DNA of 64,000 bases, taken from positions 1-64,000 of the forward strand of contig NZ_VSZO01000012.1 of NCBI RefSeq assembly GCF_008312935.1. The letters are read 5' to 3'. The notes beneath the pieces are model-generated. The model had not been told where the DNA came from. It was given only the letters and a program-made list of their open reading frames with translations, and did not search any database. The position numbers were made by a program, and so were the translations under genes. This document shows, in pieces, positions 25,719 through 37,421 of this stretch (position 1 is its first letter; every line of letters starts with the position of its first letter). The stretch is from Roseiconus lacunae. GTDB taxonomy: Bacteria > Planctomycetota > Planctomycetia > Pirellulales > Pirellulaceae.

Positions 25719-26015
25719 CTACAGAACTTTCGCCAAGATGTCACTTTCGCGAAGGATCTTCATTTCTTGGCCGTCGACTTCGATGTCGCTTCCGCCGTAC
25801 TTGCCGTAGATCACGGTGTCACCGATGGCGACGCTCAGTTCGCCACGGTTGCCGCTTTCGAGCAGTTTGCCGGGACCGACTGCGACGATGGTGCCACGCT
25901 GTGGCTTTTCCTTCGCCGAATCGGGAAGCACGATACCGCCGGCGGTGGTGGTTTCCGCTTCAACAGGTTGAACAACAACTCGGTCATCCAGTGGACGCAG
26001 TTTTACTTTAGCCAT
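25719..26015 (-). CDS. groES: Co-chaperonin GroES
   Basis: A 98-residue GroES with [18 protein letters not shown] at the N-terminus, the mobile loop region ([21 protein letters not shown]) and [14 protein letters not shown] near the C-terminus. It forms the heptameric lid over the GroEL ring. It lies between the two groEL genes: 132 bp after copy 2 and 40 nt before copy 1. The gap towards copy 2 contains a perfect 12-bp hairpin (26067-26096). Start ATG at 26015. Confidence 0.98.
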   Translation of the reverse strand: MAKVKLRPLDDRVVVQPVEAETTTAGGIVLPDSAKEKPQRGTIVAVGPGKLLESGNRGELSVAIGDTVIYGKYGGSDIEVDGQEMKILRESDILAKVL

Positions 26016-26066
26016 GATGCGATCTATTCCGTTTTATTAATGATTGATTTTGAAGGGTTGCTTAGT

Positions 26067-26096
26067 CGATCGCTCGCGGCCTTTCGCGAGCGATCG
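26067..26096 (-). promoter_or_regulatory. 12-bp perfect hairpin between groEL copy 2 and groES
   Basis: CGATCGCTCGCG (26067-26078) and CGCGAGCGATCG (26085-26096) pair perfectly around a 6-nt loop. There is no T-run on either side, so it is not a typical Rho-independent terminator. It may be an RNA processing or protection structure that separates the expression of the two groEL genes, or an operator. It is not the CIRCE sequence. Confidence 0.6.
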
Positions 26097-26147
26097 ATTC
26101 TTAAAACCTGCAAACAGAGCAGGGAAGAGAAGGGGAACGGCAATGGC

Positions 26148-28470
<2,323 letters not shown>

Positions 28471-30441
28471 ATGACCATTTGCCGGCTGACAACCCAACTC
28501 GCTGCCACCTTCATCGCGGTATCCGCCTTCGGATGCCTCGGCAATGAAGCTCAGGCTGGCTGCTTGGACTGGCTCTTCGGCCGTTCGCCGGTCTACACGG
28601 CAAACTATCCCTACGCGCCTGTCAGTGCACCGATGGGGATTGTTCCCGGAGGTTCGCAAGCCGTCACGATGCCGGGCTATTCACAAAGCTTCCAGCCCAG
28701 CGTTCCCGCGGCCAGCAGCGGCGTCATCGCCGCCCAGCGTCCCGCCTACGCAGCCGGAAGTATTTATCAGGGCAACGCCTTGTACCAAAGCAACGCGGTC
28801 TACCAAGGTGGCACGACTGCGGTGCAAAGCTACACGCCGGTTCAGTCATTCAATAATCCGTCGGTCTATACGGGACTTCCGGTCGACAGTTCCGCAGCCA
28901 CCTCCTATCGCTTGCCGATTGGTTCGCCTGCCAATGTGACGCCCTACCAGGCTTCGCGGGTGCCGATCTCGCAAACGCTTCGCGGAACCGCCAACCCCAT
29001 CCTTCCGTCGACCAGCTACACCGCTGGCTATGGATCTGTCGCCCCGACGTCCTACGCGGCCCCGGCACTGTCAACGGTCCCGACCACCGTTCCGCTCGCT
29101 TACGAACCGCGACGATGGCGACTGGGTTCCGGACTGGCACGTTTTTTCAACTCACTGCTCGGTCGAAACACCGACTACGTCACGTCCTACTACCGGGCGC
29201 CGGTCACCTACTATCGCCCTGTCACAACGGTCGACCCGATCACCGGCACAACCTCGACGGTTCAGCAATCGTGCAGTTCCTATGTCCAACAACTGCAACG
29301 GGTGCCGTACAACACTCTGATGCCGTCGACGATCCCGCCGACTCAGATCCAAACGCTGGGCCCGAGTCCTCTTGATCCTTGTGCGACCCCGTACGCGGCC
29401 AACCCGCTCGGCAGTAGCTACGCCCAAACGAATGTCCTGCCCCCCACTTCGACTCCGGGTACGTTCTCCACTCCATCGACGATTAATCAAGTCGGTGGTG
29501 AATCGATCCCAGGGGTATCAGGTGTCAGTCCGATCCCGACCACGATCCCTCCCAACCAATATTCGCAAGGTCAGTTCCCTCAAGGATCCAACCTCAACGC
29601 CTCGCCGCTGACCGGCCAATCCTCGGCCCCCGGGACCGACCCGGCTGACCAACAGGACACCGGACAACCGCAGTTGGAAGCTCAGCGTCCCGCACCGGAA
29701 TCGCAGCCACAATCAGCACCCTTGCAAGACGATTACCAGAACCCGTACGACGACTATTACCGCTACAACGGCCGTGGTGATTCGAACGGCAACGCTCCGT
29801 TGACTGAACCGGATACAAACCAAGCCGATCCCGCTGGTCCTTCGCCGAACGATGGCGAATCTGGAATCCAACTCGATCCGCCAGTCACCGGACGGATGCG
29901 CGGATCAAGCCCCGACGGACTGTTCCGCAGTGGCGACCGGATCACGGCGCAGACGCCTCCATCGCTCTCCGGTCAAGCAACTTCGGGGCAAACTCCCGCA
30001 CCGATCGCGCCGACCTACAGTTCGGTGCGACCGATCGGAGTGCCTCCCACAAGCCAGCCGCCCCAGTCCGCCAGCGATACGATCAATTCGGTCCCACCAT
30101 TCACGCAGACTCCGACCGGCTACACCGGCCAACGCGGCGGATCGATCGAACAACCGCCGATGCTGCCGCCGCCGAGCAAGAACTACGACGATCGTTTCCA
30201 AACTAACTCCACGGGTACTCGCACCCCAGTGCGTGAAGTCAAACTACGTGAGACCGCGGTTCGCCAGGTCGCCGCGTGGGAGGAGCTTGATTCCCTGCCT
30301 CGAATCGATCATCGCCGCGCGGACGAAACCGCCCAACGAGCGATAACGATCGACCGAGCGTCGGGTACCCAGCAACCGACGATGACCCAGCCGGCACCGC
30401 GAAAGCAGCGAAGTAGCGCCGGATGGTTGCCCGCCAACTAG
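28471..30441 (+). CDS. Secreted Pro/Ser/Gln/Thr-rich protein, planctomycete-type hypothetical
   Basis: A 656-residue protein with a signal peptide (residues 1-28, ending near GNEAQAG). The mature start GCLDWLFGRSPVYTANYPY resembles an N-terminal motif of a planctomycete family; no catalytic motif is visible. A middle part has VTSYYRAPVTYYRPVTTVDP and a Pro/Ser/Thr/Gln-rich low-complexity half (about residues 340-600), suggesting a disordered cell-envelope or surface protein. It ends with a basic stretch (APRKQRSSAGWLP). No neighbour gives a clue: groEL lies upstream on the opposite strand and polX downstream beyond repeats. Function unknown. Confidence 0.7.
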   Translation: MTICRLTTQLAATFIAVSAFGCLGNEAQAGCLDWLFGRSPVYTANYPYAPVSAPMGIVPGGSQAVTMPGYSQSFQPSVPAASSGVIAAQRPAYAAGSIYQGNALYQSNAVYQGGTTAVQSYTPVQSFNNPSVYTGLPVDSSAATSYRLPIGSPANVTPYQASRVPISQTLRGTANPILPSTSYTAGYGSVAPTSYAAPALSTVPTTVPLAYEPRRWRLGSGLARFFNSLLGRNTDYVTSYYRAPVTYYRPVTTVDPITGTTSTVQQSCSSYVQQLQRVPYNTLMPSTIPPTQIQTLGPSPLDPCATPYAANPLGSSYAQTNVLPPTSTPGTFSTPSTINQVGGESIPGVSGVSPIPTTIPPNQYSQGQFPQGSNLNASPLTGQSSAPGTDPADQQDTGQPQLEAQRPAPESQPQSAPLQDDYQNPYDDYYRYNGRGDSNGNAPLTEPDTNQADPAGPSPNDGESGIQLDPPVTGRMRGSSPDGLFRSGDRITAQTPPSLSGQATSGQTPAPIAPTYSSVRPIGVPPTSQPPQSASDTINSVPPFTQTPTGYTGQRGGSIEQPPMLPPPSKNYDDRFQTNSTGTRTPVREVKLRETAVRQVAAWEELDSLPRIDHRRADETAQRAITIDRASGTQQPTMTQPAPRKQRSSAGWLPAN

Positions 30442-30492
30442 GCCCGCCGCCGCGACTTCTTCACCGCAGGAACGTCGACTAACGTGATGTGT

Positions 30493-30584
30493 GCCGACCT
30501 GTAAGCCGACGGCGCCGACCGCGAGTCCTTGCTTTCCGCGAAGCAGGCTCGAAGCTTGCGTTTGGCTTACGGAAGTGAGTCGGC
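30493..30584. repeat. Long composite inverted repeat
   Basis: Outer arm GCCGAC (30493-30498) pairs with GTCGGC (30579-30584); next arm GTAAGCC (30501-30507) pairs with GGCTTAC (30564-30570); the interior is partly self-complementary (GTCCTTGC and GCAGGCTC). A large cruciform or RNA fold of about 92 bp lies downstream of the secreted-protein stop. Confidence 0.6.
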
Positions 30585-30710
30585 CTTCGAAGCCGCACGA
30601 CCGCCAAGTAAAAGGTCGATGCCGTCGTCACAAATCCGATGCTGACATGCCAGGCTATCGAGCAAGGGGCAATTCGATCCCGCATCACTAGTCCGCTACC
30701 TTCGCTTCAT

Positions 30711-30772
30711 TTTAGAATTAGCCGAATGGCATTAGCCACGGTTTAGAATTAGCCGAATGGCGTTAGCCACGG
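30711..30772 (+). repeat. Dispersed repeat family A, copy 4: tandem pair of 31-bp cores
   Basis: TTTAGAATTAGCCGAATGGC begins each of the two 31-bp units (30711 and 30742); they differ at one base, ATT versus GTT before AGCC. A GTCCG word shared with the left part of copy 2 lies upstream near 30691. Local duplication after insertion is the simplest reading. Confidence 0.85.
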
Positions 30773-30862
30773 TTTCTCGCTTCACAACAGCTTCTTCGGA
30801 TCCGAAGCGAAGTTTCTTTCGAACCAACATCCGCTCAGGCGAAACGAAGGATCAATCGATCG

Positions 30863-32581
30863 ATGGATAACTCCGGCATCGCAGCCGTCTTTGAAGAACT
30901 TGCCGAACTCCTTGAGTTCAAAGGCGAAAATCCATTTCGCATCCGTGCCTACAAGCAAGGCGCAAAAGCCATTCGTGATCTCGATGAATCGGTTGCCGAG
31001 ATCGTTGCCGATCCCGATCGAAAACTTTCCGACCTCTCGGGGATTGGTAAAACGCTAGCGGACAAAACCAAGGTCTTATTGGAAACCGGTGAGCTGCCGC
31101 AGCTTGAAAAACTGCGTGGCGAAATCCCCGAAGTCATGATCCAGATCTCGCGGATCCCGGGCCTGGGTGCCAAGAAGGCAGCGACGTTACAGAAGGAACT
31201 CGAGATCGGATCCCTCGATGACCTCCGCAAAGCATGCGAAGACGGTTCGGTGGCGAAGCTCAAAGGCTTTGGCAAAAAGACGGCCGATTCCATTCTCGAC
31301 GGACTTTCGATTGCCGAACAAGCCGCCGAGCGAATCTATTGGTCAGCCGGAGATGATTTGGCTCGATCGATCGGCGAGCACATGCAAGGGTGCGATTCGA
31401 TCGAGAAAATGGAATGGGCGGGTTCGTATCGTCGCGGACGTGACACGATCGGTGACCTCGATCTGCTAGTCGTCGCGAAGGATCGCGACGCTGCGATGGA
31501 CCATCTGGAGTCCTATCCAGAGCGAAGTCAAACGATCGGACGCGGCGATACCAAAATCTCCATCCGAGTCGGCAAAGCGTTCCAAGTCGACATGCGATGC
31601 GTCGACGCCAATCAGTTTGGATCGGCGCTGCAGTACTTTACCGGTTCGCAAGCACACAACATTCGCACGCGCCGAATCGCTAAGGAGCAAGGTCTGAAAA
31701 TCAGCGAGTACGGTGTTTTTAACATCGACGACGAATCCCAAGTCGCCGGTGAAACGGAGCAAGACGTTTACGCCGCGATCGGACTGCCTTGGATTCCACC
31801 GGAATTGCGCGAAGATCGCGTGGAATTCAAACTTGCCGAAAAAGGGCAGTTGCCCGAATTGATCGAAACACCCGACGTTCGCGGTGACTTGCACATGCAC
31901 ACCACCGCGACGGATGGACAGAACACAATCCGAGAAATGGCCGATGCGGCGATCGAGCGTGGGTTGAAGTACATCGCCATCACCGATCACAGTCAACGCG
32001 TCACGATGGCGATGGGGCTCGATCCGGAACGGCTACGTGAACAGTGGAAGCAGATCGATGAGGTCCGCCCGGAATACGAAGGCAAACTCGTGATCCTTAA
32101 AGGCATCGAGTGCGATATCTTGGAATCGGGCGGCATGGATTTACCCGATGATGTGCTCGCCGAAGCCGACTGGGTGCTCGCCAGTGTTCATTATGGGCAG
32201 CGTCAATCACGCGAACAAATCACCGATCGCATCATTGGTGCGATCAAAAACGAACATGTTGACTGCATCGCCCATCCGACCGGACGACTGCTCAATCGGC
32301 GTCCGCCCTACGAGGTCGACATGGACGCCGTGTTACAGGCGGCCGCTGAATCGGGAACGATGATGGAATTGAACGCGAACCCGGCGCGACTGGACCTCAA
32401 TGAGATCCATCTTGCCGCGGCGAAAAAACTGGGGATCCCGATCGTTATCAGTACCGACGCCCACCAAACGGCAGGTCTGGATGTGATGCGGTACGGGATT
32501 AAACAGGCCCGACGCGGCGGCCTGACCAAAGTCGACGTCGCCAATACCAAGACTTGGAACCAGTTCCAAAAATTGCTTTAA
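30863..32581 (+). CDS. polX: PolX: DNA polymerase beta-like with PHP phosphoesterase domain
   Basis: A 572-residue PolX. Residues 1-150 form the helix-hairpin-helix part with ISRIPGLGAKKAATL (95-109). The nucleotidyl-transferase core has SYRRGRDTIGDLDLLV; Asp198 and Asp200, with Asp243 (VDMR), are the predicted metal ligands. The C-terminal PHP domain starts DLHMHTTATDGQ (His344, His346, Asp351) and has IAITDHSQ (His377); this is the 3'-5' exonuclease/phosphatase part. The enzyme fills gaps in base-excision repair. ATG at 30863 fits the family's start. It converges on the lactonase gene, and their stop codons share two bases (32579-32580). Confidence 0.95.
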   Translation: MDNSGIAAVFEELAELLEFKGENPFRIRAYKQGAKAIRDLDESVAEIVADPDRKLSDLSGIGKTLADKTKVLLETGELPQLEKLRGEIPEVMIQISRIPGLGAKKAATLQKELEIGSLDDLRKACEDGSVAKLKGFGKKTADSILDGLSIAEQAAERIYWSAGDDLARSIGEHMQGCDSIEKMEWAGSYRRGRDTIGDLDLLVVAKDRDAAMDHLESYPERSQTIGRGDTKISIRVGKAFQVDMRCVDANQFGSALQYFTGSQAHNIRTRRIAKEQGLKISEYGVFNIDDESQVAGETEQDVYAAIGLPWIPPELREDRVEFKLAEKGQLPELIETPDVRGDLHMHTTATDGQNTIREMADAAIERGLKYIAITDHSQRVTMAMGLDPERLREQWKQIDEVRPEYEGKLVILKGIECDILESGGMDLPDDVLAEADWVLASVHYGQRQSREQITDRIIGAIKNEHVDCIAHPTGRLLNRRPPYEVDMDAVLQAAAESGTMMELNANPARLDLNEIHLAAAKKLGIPIVISTDAHQTAGLDVMRYGIKQARRGGLTKVDVANTKTWNQFQKLL

Positions 32582-33714
32582 AACATCACGCAAATTGATT
32601 GCGGGACAAAGACGGCATCGCGAGTGAATTGCAAGCTCCCCGTGTTCTGATCGATGGTGAAAACGGAAACGGAGTTGGTGTTCTTCCCGGCCGCCAACAA
32701 GTAACGTCCGCTCGGATCGATATTAAAGTTTCTGGGCCAAGCCCCGTGAATCGGCTCGACCTCGATCAAGCTTAAACGCCCCGTGGCTTCGTCGACCGAG
32801 TAGGCAGTGATCGAATCATTGCCACGATTGGCTGAGTAAACAAAGCGTCCGGAGGGATGCACACGAATTTCCGAAGCGCTATTAAACACTTCGTTTGCCT
32901 TCACGCTCTCGGGAAGTGTCTCGATCGTTTGCACGGGAGTCATCTTGCCAGCTTCGGCGTCGTAATCAAACACGGTGACCGACAAAGCCAATTCGTTGAG
33001 CACGTACGCTCGTTTGCCATCGGGGCTGAACTTCATGTGACGCGGTCCACCGCCGGGAGGGCAGACGCCATAGCCGTGCGGTTTCAAGGTCCCCGCCGAC
33101 GAGTTCAACTGATAAATCACAACCTTGTCCATCCCCAAATCAGGAACGAAGACGAAGCGATCATCGGGCGAGGTCCCGGTCCAGTGTGCGTGAGCGGTTT
33201 CCTGGCGTCCGGGCACTACTCCCGAACCAGCGGGATGTTCTTGCAAGTCCGACCGTTCGATCAGACTGCCGGATTCGTCAAGCCGAAAGCAAGCCGTCGA
33301 ACCGCCTCCGTACTGAGCCGTCAAGACCACTTTTCCGTCGCGGCTAACTGAGACGTGCGCGGCGCCTCCGTCACCAATCGCCACCGCACTGTCTTCGGCC
33401 AACGTCTGCTTACCCTGCTCGCCGTCGATCCGATAAGCGACGACCGACGGCGTGCCATCTTTTGTCGCGACGGCGTAGAGCATTTTGCCGTTCGGATGCT
33501 TAGCCAAAAATCCGGGACCGCTGATCTCTGCGGCGAGTTCGACATTGCGAAGCTTACCCGCGTCAGTGTCAAACGCGCCGTGATAAATCCCTTTGCTCAA
33601 TCCACCACGCGGGGTGGACGTACCGAACCAAACATCGACGACTTCGGCGGCAGCAGGCTGACAGGCAGTGGCCACGAATAACACTCCTAAGAACCAGCAA
33701 CAAAAAGAACGCAT
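32578..33714 (-). CDS. Secreted lactonase-type beta-propeller (6-phosphogluconolactonase family)
   Basis: A 378-residue protein starting at ATG 33714, which has GGGG at a fair distance and opens a clean signal peptide (MRSFCCWFLGVLFVATACQ, cleavage near AAA); a frame from 33789 adds an implausible leader. The cysteine at VATAC could alternatively be a lipobox, but the -3 residue is not a good match. The seven-bladed propeller blocks are clear: GPGFLAKHPNGKMLYAV, HPSGRFVYSANRGNDSI and the repeating PDGKRAYVLNEL motif. The YkgB/Pgl2 family member may hydrolyse 6-phosphogluconolactone or related lactones; export suggests another substrate. It ends overlapping polX. Confidence 0.85.
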   Translation of the reverse strand: MRSFCCWFLGVLFVATACQPAAAEVVDVWFGTSTPRGGLSKGIYHGAFDTDAGKLRNVELAAEISGPGFLAKHPNGKMLYAVATKDGTPSVVAYRIDGEQGKQTLAEDSAVAIGDGGAAHVSVSRDGKVVLTAQYGGGSTACFRLDESGSLIERSDLQEHPAGSGVVPGRQETAHAHWTGTSPDDRFVFVPDLGMDKVVIYQLNSSAGTLKPHGYGVCPPGGGPRHMKFSPDGKRAYVLNELALSVTVFDYDAEAGKMTPVQTIETLPESVKANEVFNSASEIRVHPSGRFVYSANRGNDSITAYSVDEATGRLSLIEVEPIHGAWPRNFNIDPSGRYLLAAGKNTNSVSVFTIDQNTGSLQFTRDAVFVPQSICVMF

Positions 33715-33917
33715 CAAAAGAATCCCCACCTCGGTGACTCGGCAAAACGGACATTGAACTCGGGTGAGCGACCCGAACGCGTGAAACATTGACTGCGGGA
33801 AACAAGCTTCCTTGATCCGACAATCCGAACAACCCGCAAATTCTACTCAACTGAATCAATCTTGGTTCCGATATCGAGAGAGTCAGGCTGTATTTACGCA
33901 CAATATGAGATGGACGC

Positions 33918-36900
33918 ATGCTTCGCGGACGCTTCAAAACATTTGCAATTTACTCACTTATCGGGATCATCGCCGGCGGCCCCGCTTGGTCGGCAACTCC
34001 CGGTGGGGCTTCGCGTCTCCTTCATCGTCAAACCGGATCGAACGGCGAACCGGTCCAAACGGCTCACGGCGTTCAAACAGCGAATCAGGCATCGAAGATT
34101 CGCCAAGTCGTAGGCAAGCAGCCCACCGCACCGGCGGTGGACTCCGGACGCTCACTGTCGTTTCTACCGCGATTGTTCGGCGGATCGGATAACCAGTCGT
34201 CATCGCAAGCGGCCCAGCGACATCAACCGAATCGTCAGTCGTCGAATCGTCAATCGTCCGGAGCCCCCCAAGCACGCGGCATCCTGAACGATCTGTTCGG
34301 AACCGCAGGCAGCAGTTCGACTTCCGCACCGCAAACGACCGTTCAAGCAAATCGGTCGCCCAGTCAACCGGCGCCGCCGGTTGACTGGCAGGGCATTCCC
34401 TACCACCAAGCGAAGTCGCAACCGCGGTCATCAGCTCCCAAACCGATTCGTGATCCCCAACCAGGTGAAGCACGCCTGTCGACCACACAACGCGTCGCCA
34501 CTTCGCGTCTGACACCGTTATCCAACGCGGCGCAGTTGAATGCACCAACGCTACCCAAGGCGCCGTCACTCGACACCGCACAACGCGTTGACTCGGATGC
34601 CGGTCGACCACCGACGAGCAGCCGCCGAACGGCATCGGTGCCCAGTCAAGTTGCTTCCTCGAAGACCAACTCGGTTTCTCCGTCGAGCCTATCGCCTCTT
34701 TCGAGTAGCCGACGAAGCGGACGCCGCGATTTGCCGACACTCGATGCGTCTGAGATCGCCGCCGCCAAGGCCGCCAAGATCGAAGAGGACGACCTCGTCC
34801 CGAAAATTTCTCGCCGTCGTATCAAACCTGATACCACCGAAACGGCGAAGTCCACTTCGTCAAAGTCGCCCTCTGGTGCCCAAGCACGCTTGACCGATCG
34901 ACCAGACGAGCAAATCGCATCCAGCGATTCGCCACCTCAGCCGGCTAAGAAAAAGGCGACCATCCAGCCGAGCACCGACGCGAAAGTTGCGGACGGGGCG
35001 ACGGTCGGCTCAGTCCCATCGATTCCCCGCAAGGAAGTCCCCTCGGCGGCCAAGCCAGCGGCCAAGAAAACGCCGTCGGCTGAAATTGCGGTGACCGCCC
35101 CCAAAGCTATCCAGCCACCGGCAAGAACGCCTCAACAAGTCACCAACGAACCGGCCGAGACGCAAACCGCCAACGTCGCCCCGCAGGTCGTACGCCCCGA
35201 GCCATCGATCACCCAATCGCAAGTCGACCAGACGCCAGCTCAGGTGGCAACGGTTCCGCAAGCGGCGCCCTCGACAGCTACAACGACGACGACTCCGGCG
35301 ATGCCAGCTCCGGCGATGACGGCTCCGGCGACTCCTTCGTTCGGCGCCCAGGGGCAAGTTGCTTCGGGACGGATCGGACCGTCAGCAGACGCGTTCCAAC
35401 TCCCCGAAAACCCAACTGCGTCGACGCCTCAAGACGTAGCGCGAGCCCCGTTTGATCCTTCGCAGTACGGACCATACCAACCTCGCGGTGCGGCGTTAAA
35501 GCCAGCTGACGCTCCACTTCGCCCCGAAACCGCATCGGTCAATCCCGCACCGATTGGGTCTGGAATCGCAATGCCCTCGGCAGCACCGATCGCAGTCACC
35601 CCACCGACATCGGCGCTGGGCGCCCCCCAACCCTCGCAGATTCCTCCCGTTGCAGCTCACCGTGGCCATGCCTCTGCTCCGCAACACCGAATCGCTGCGA
35701 ACCCCACCCCGGCGACAGCTCCGACGACTCCGTTTGCGGCCAGCACTGAACGCCGGGCGCCGGCCGCGCAGGTGGAAAGCGAAGTGTCACCCGACGAGAT
35801 CTCGGTCGCGTCTGAACTGCCTGGAATTCGTGTGATCACCCAAGGCCCGCGTCACCTCGTGATTCGTCAAACCGAAGTGTTTGAAATCCGGGTCGAAAAC
35901 CGTGGCTCGATCGACGCCGAAGGAGTGATGGTTCGCACGCTTCTCCCTGCTTGGGCCGAAATCAAAGGCCAATCGGCTTCGCGTGGCCAAATCAATCCAC
36001 CCAATGGCGATACCCAAAAGCGAATGGTCTGGGCCCTCGACCGCTTGCCGGCGGGAAGCAGAGAAACGTTGTTCGTACGCTTACAAGCGTTGCAAAGCGG
36101 GACACATGAACTGGACGTCGACTGGACGTTAGTGCCTCAGAAAAGTATCGCCAAGGTCGAAGTTCGCGAGCCCAAGCTGGACCTCGTAATCGAAGGCCCC
36201 GAAGACGTAATCTACGGGGAATCGCAAACTTACAAAGTTCGCGTCCTGAACCCCGGCGACGGGATCGCCCCGAACGTCGTGTTCACTCTGTCGCCCAATT
36301 CGCCCACACCGCAAACGCAACGGATCGGCAACATCCCCAGCGGCAAGGAAGCCCAGTTTGAGGTGGAGCTAACCGCACAAGATCTCGGTGACTTGAAGAT
36401 CCACGGCTTCGCCACCGGTGAACTCGGATTGAAAACCGAAGCGGAAAAAACGATCAAAGTACTCGCGGCTGAACTCGAAGCGGTCTTGAGCGGCCCCGAA
36501 CTGAAGTACCAAAACACCGATGCAGTTTATCAGCTGCAGCTGACAAACAACGGAACCACCGCGAGCAACAATGTCCAGGCAAGCCTGGGATTGCCACCGG
36601 GCACCCGCTACGTCAGTGGACTTGATGAAGCCCGCCGACGCGGGTCGAAATTGACTTGGGAAATCGACACGCTCGCTCCCGGTGAAACTCGCGAGTACGA
36701 GTTCACCTGCAACATGGTCGCCCAAGGAGTCCATAACTTTGACTTCCTAGCAACCGGCTCTGCCGCCGGCAGAACCTCGGTCGAGTTGGAAACCCAAGTC
36801 GAATCGATTGCCGACTTGGTGCTAAGCATCAACGACCCACCGGCCCCCGCCCCGGTCGGATCGGAAGTCACCTATGAAATTGTGATTAAGAACCGTGGAA

Positions 36901-37199
36901 GCCGCCAAGCGAACGATGTCCGAGCCGTTGCCCAGTTCAGCAAAGGCATCGAACCTCGCCGCATCGAAGGTCACAGCGGTCAGGTCATGACCGGTCAAGT
37001 GCTGCTTGATCCGATCAAAACGATTCGCCCCGGCGAAGAAGTTCGGATTCAAATCGCTGCCGAAGCAGAAACCGATGGGCACCATCGCTTCCGAACCGAG
37101 ATTCGATCCGGCGAAACAGTGTTGGTTGCCGAGGAAGCGACGCACTACATGAGTCGCAAAAGCGAACGGGTCAGTCGCCGCAGCACCCACATGCGATAA
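33918..37199 (+). CDS. Secreted DUF11/CARDB-type four-repeat protein with long disordered N-terminus
   Basis: A 1093-residue protein with a signal peptide (MLRGRFKTFAIYSLIGIIAG). Residues about 35-620 are low complexity, rich in Ser, Pro, Gln, Thr and Ala. Residues about 634-1080 hold four Ig-like repeats of about 100 residues, of the conserved-repeat DUF11/CARDB kind, starting near 634, 751, 851 and 961; each contains a motif like FEIRVENRGS, KVRVLNPGDG, QLQLTNNGT or EIVIKNRGS. It is likely a cell-wall or outer-membrane surface protein binding glycan or protein partners; no enzyme motif is visible. A strong terminator (37226-37262) follows, so the alpha/beta hydrolase downstream is probably transcribed separately. 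Confidence 0.75.
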   Translation: MLRGRFKTFAIYSLIGIIAGGPAWSATPGGASRLLHRQTGSNGEPVQTAHGVQTANQASKIRQVVGKQPTAPAVDSGRSLSFLPRLFGGSDNQSSSQAAQRHQPNRQSSNRQSSGAPQARGILNDLFGTAGSSSTSAPQTTVQANRSPSQPAPPVDWQGIPYHQAKSQPRSSAPKPIRDPQPGEARLSTTQRVATSRLTPLSNAAQLNAPTLPKAPSLDTAQRVDSDAGRPPTSSRRTASVPSQVASSKTNSVSPSSLSPLSSSRRSGRRDLPTLDASEIAAAKAAKIEEDDLVPKISRRRIKPDTTETAKSTSSKSPSGAQARLTDRPDEQIASSDSPPQPAKKKATIQPSTDAKVADGATVGSVPSIPRKEVPSAAKPAAKKTPSAEIAVTAPKAIQPPARTPQQVTNEPAETQTANVAPQVVRPEPSITQSQVDQTPAQVATVPQAAPSTATTTTTPAMPAPAMTAPATPSFGAQGQVASGRIGPSADAFQLPENPTASTPQDVARAPFDPSQYGPYQPRGAALKPADAPLRPETASVNPAPIGSGIAMPSAAPIAVTPPTSALGAPQPSQIPPVAAHRGHASAPQHRIAANPTPATAPTTPFAASTERRAPAAQVESEVSPDEISVASELPGIRVITQGPRHLVIRQTEVFEIRVENRGSIDAEGVMVRTLLPAWAEIKGQSASRGQINPPNGDTQKRMVWALDRLPAGSRETLFVRLQALQSGTHELDVDWTLVPQKSIAKVEVREPKLDLVIEGPEDVIYGESQTYKVRVLNPGDGIAPNVVFTLSPNSPTPQTQRIGNIPSGKEAQFEVELTAQDLGDLKIHGFATGELGLKTEAEKTIKVLAAELEAVLSGPELKYQNTDAVYQLQLTNNGTTASNNVQASLGLPPGTRYVSGLDEARRRGSKLTWEIDTLAPGETREYEFTCNMVAQGVHNFDFLATGSAAGRTSVELETQVESIADLVLSINDPPAPAPVGSEVTYEIVIKNRGSRQANDVRAVAQFSKGIEPRRIEGHSGQVMTGQVLLDPIKTIRPGEEVRIQIAAEAETDGHHRFRTEIRSGETVLVAEEATHYMSRKSERVSRRSTHMR

Positions 37200-37225
37200 A
37201 CGCTAGCGAATCTAACCAAACACAT

Positions 37226-37262
37226 CGTCAGCCCGGTTCAATAAATCGGGCTGACGTTTTTT
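37226..37262 (+). terminator. Rho-independent terminator
   Basis: CGTCAGCCCG (37226-37235) pairs perfectly with CGGGCTGACG (37247-37256), and six T residues follow (37257-37262). It lies 26 nt after the stop of the DUF11-type gene. Confidence 0.93.
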
Positions 37263-37421
37263 GTTTCCAATTCAACGAAGTAACACAACCCGTCAGGCTC
37301 TGTCTTTCCTAGGCACGACAATCAACGCCCCGGTCGACGCAAACGTGTCATCGTTACTAAATGATCGTCTCAATTGTCGCGGCCCGATTCATTCCATTCT
37401 CCGTACGATTTGACCAGCCTG

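Larger units (their letters stand above)
30442..30862. other. Intergenic region with inverted-repeat element and tandem family A cores
   Basis: A 421-bp gap. At 30493-30584 a composite inverted repeat can be folded: GCCGAC and GTAAGCC pair with GGCTTAC and GTCGGC. At 30711-30772 two 31-bp units carry the family A core in tandem. The last 90 bases before polX (from 30773) hold no gene; the polX promoter could lie here but I cannot place it. Confidence 0.65.
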
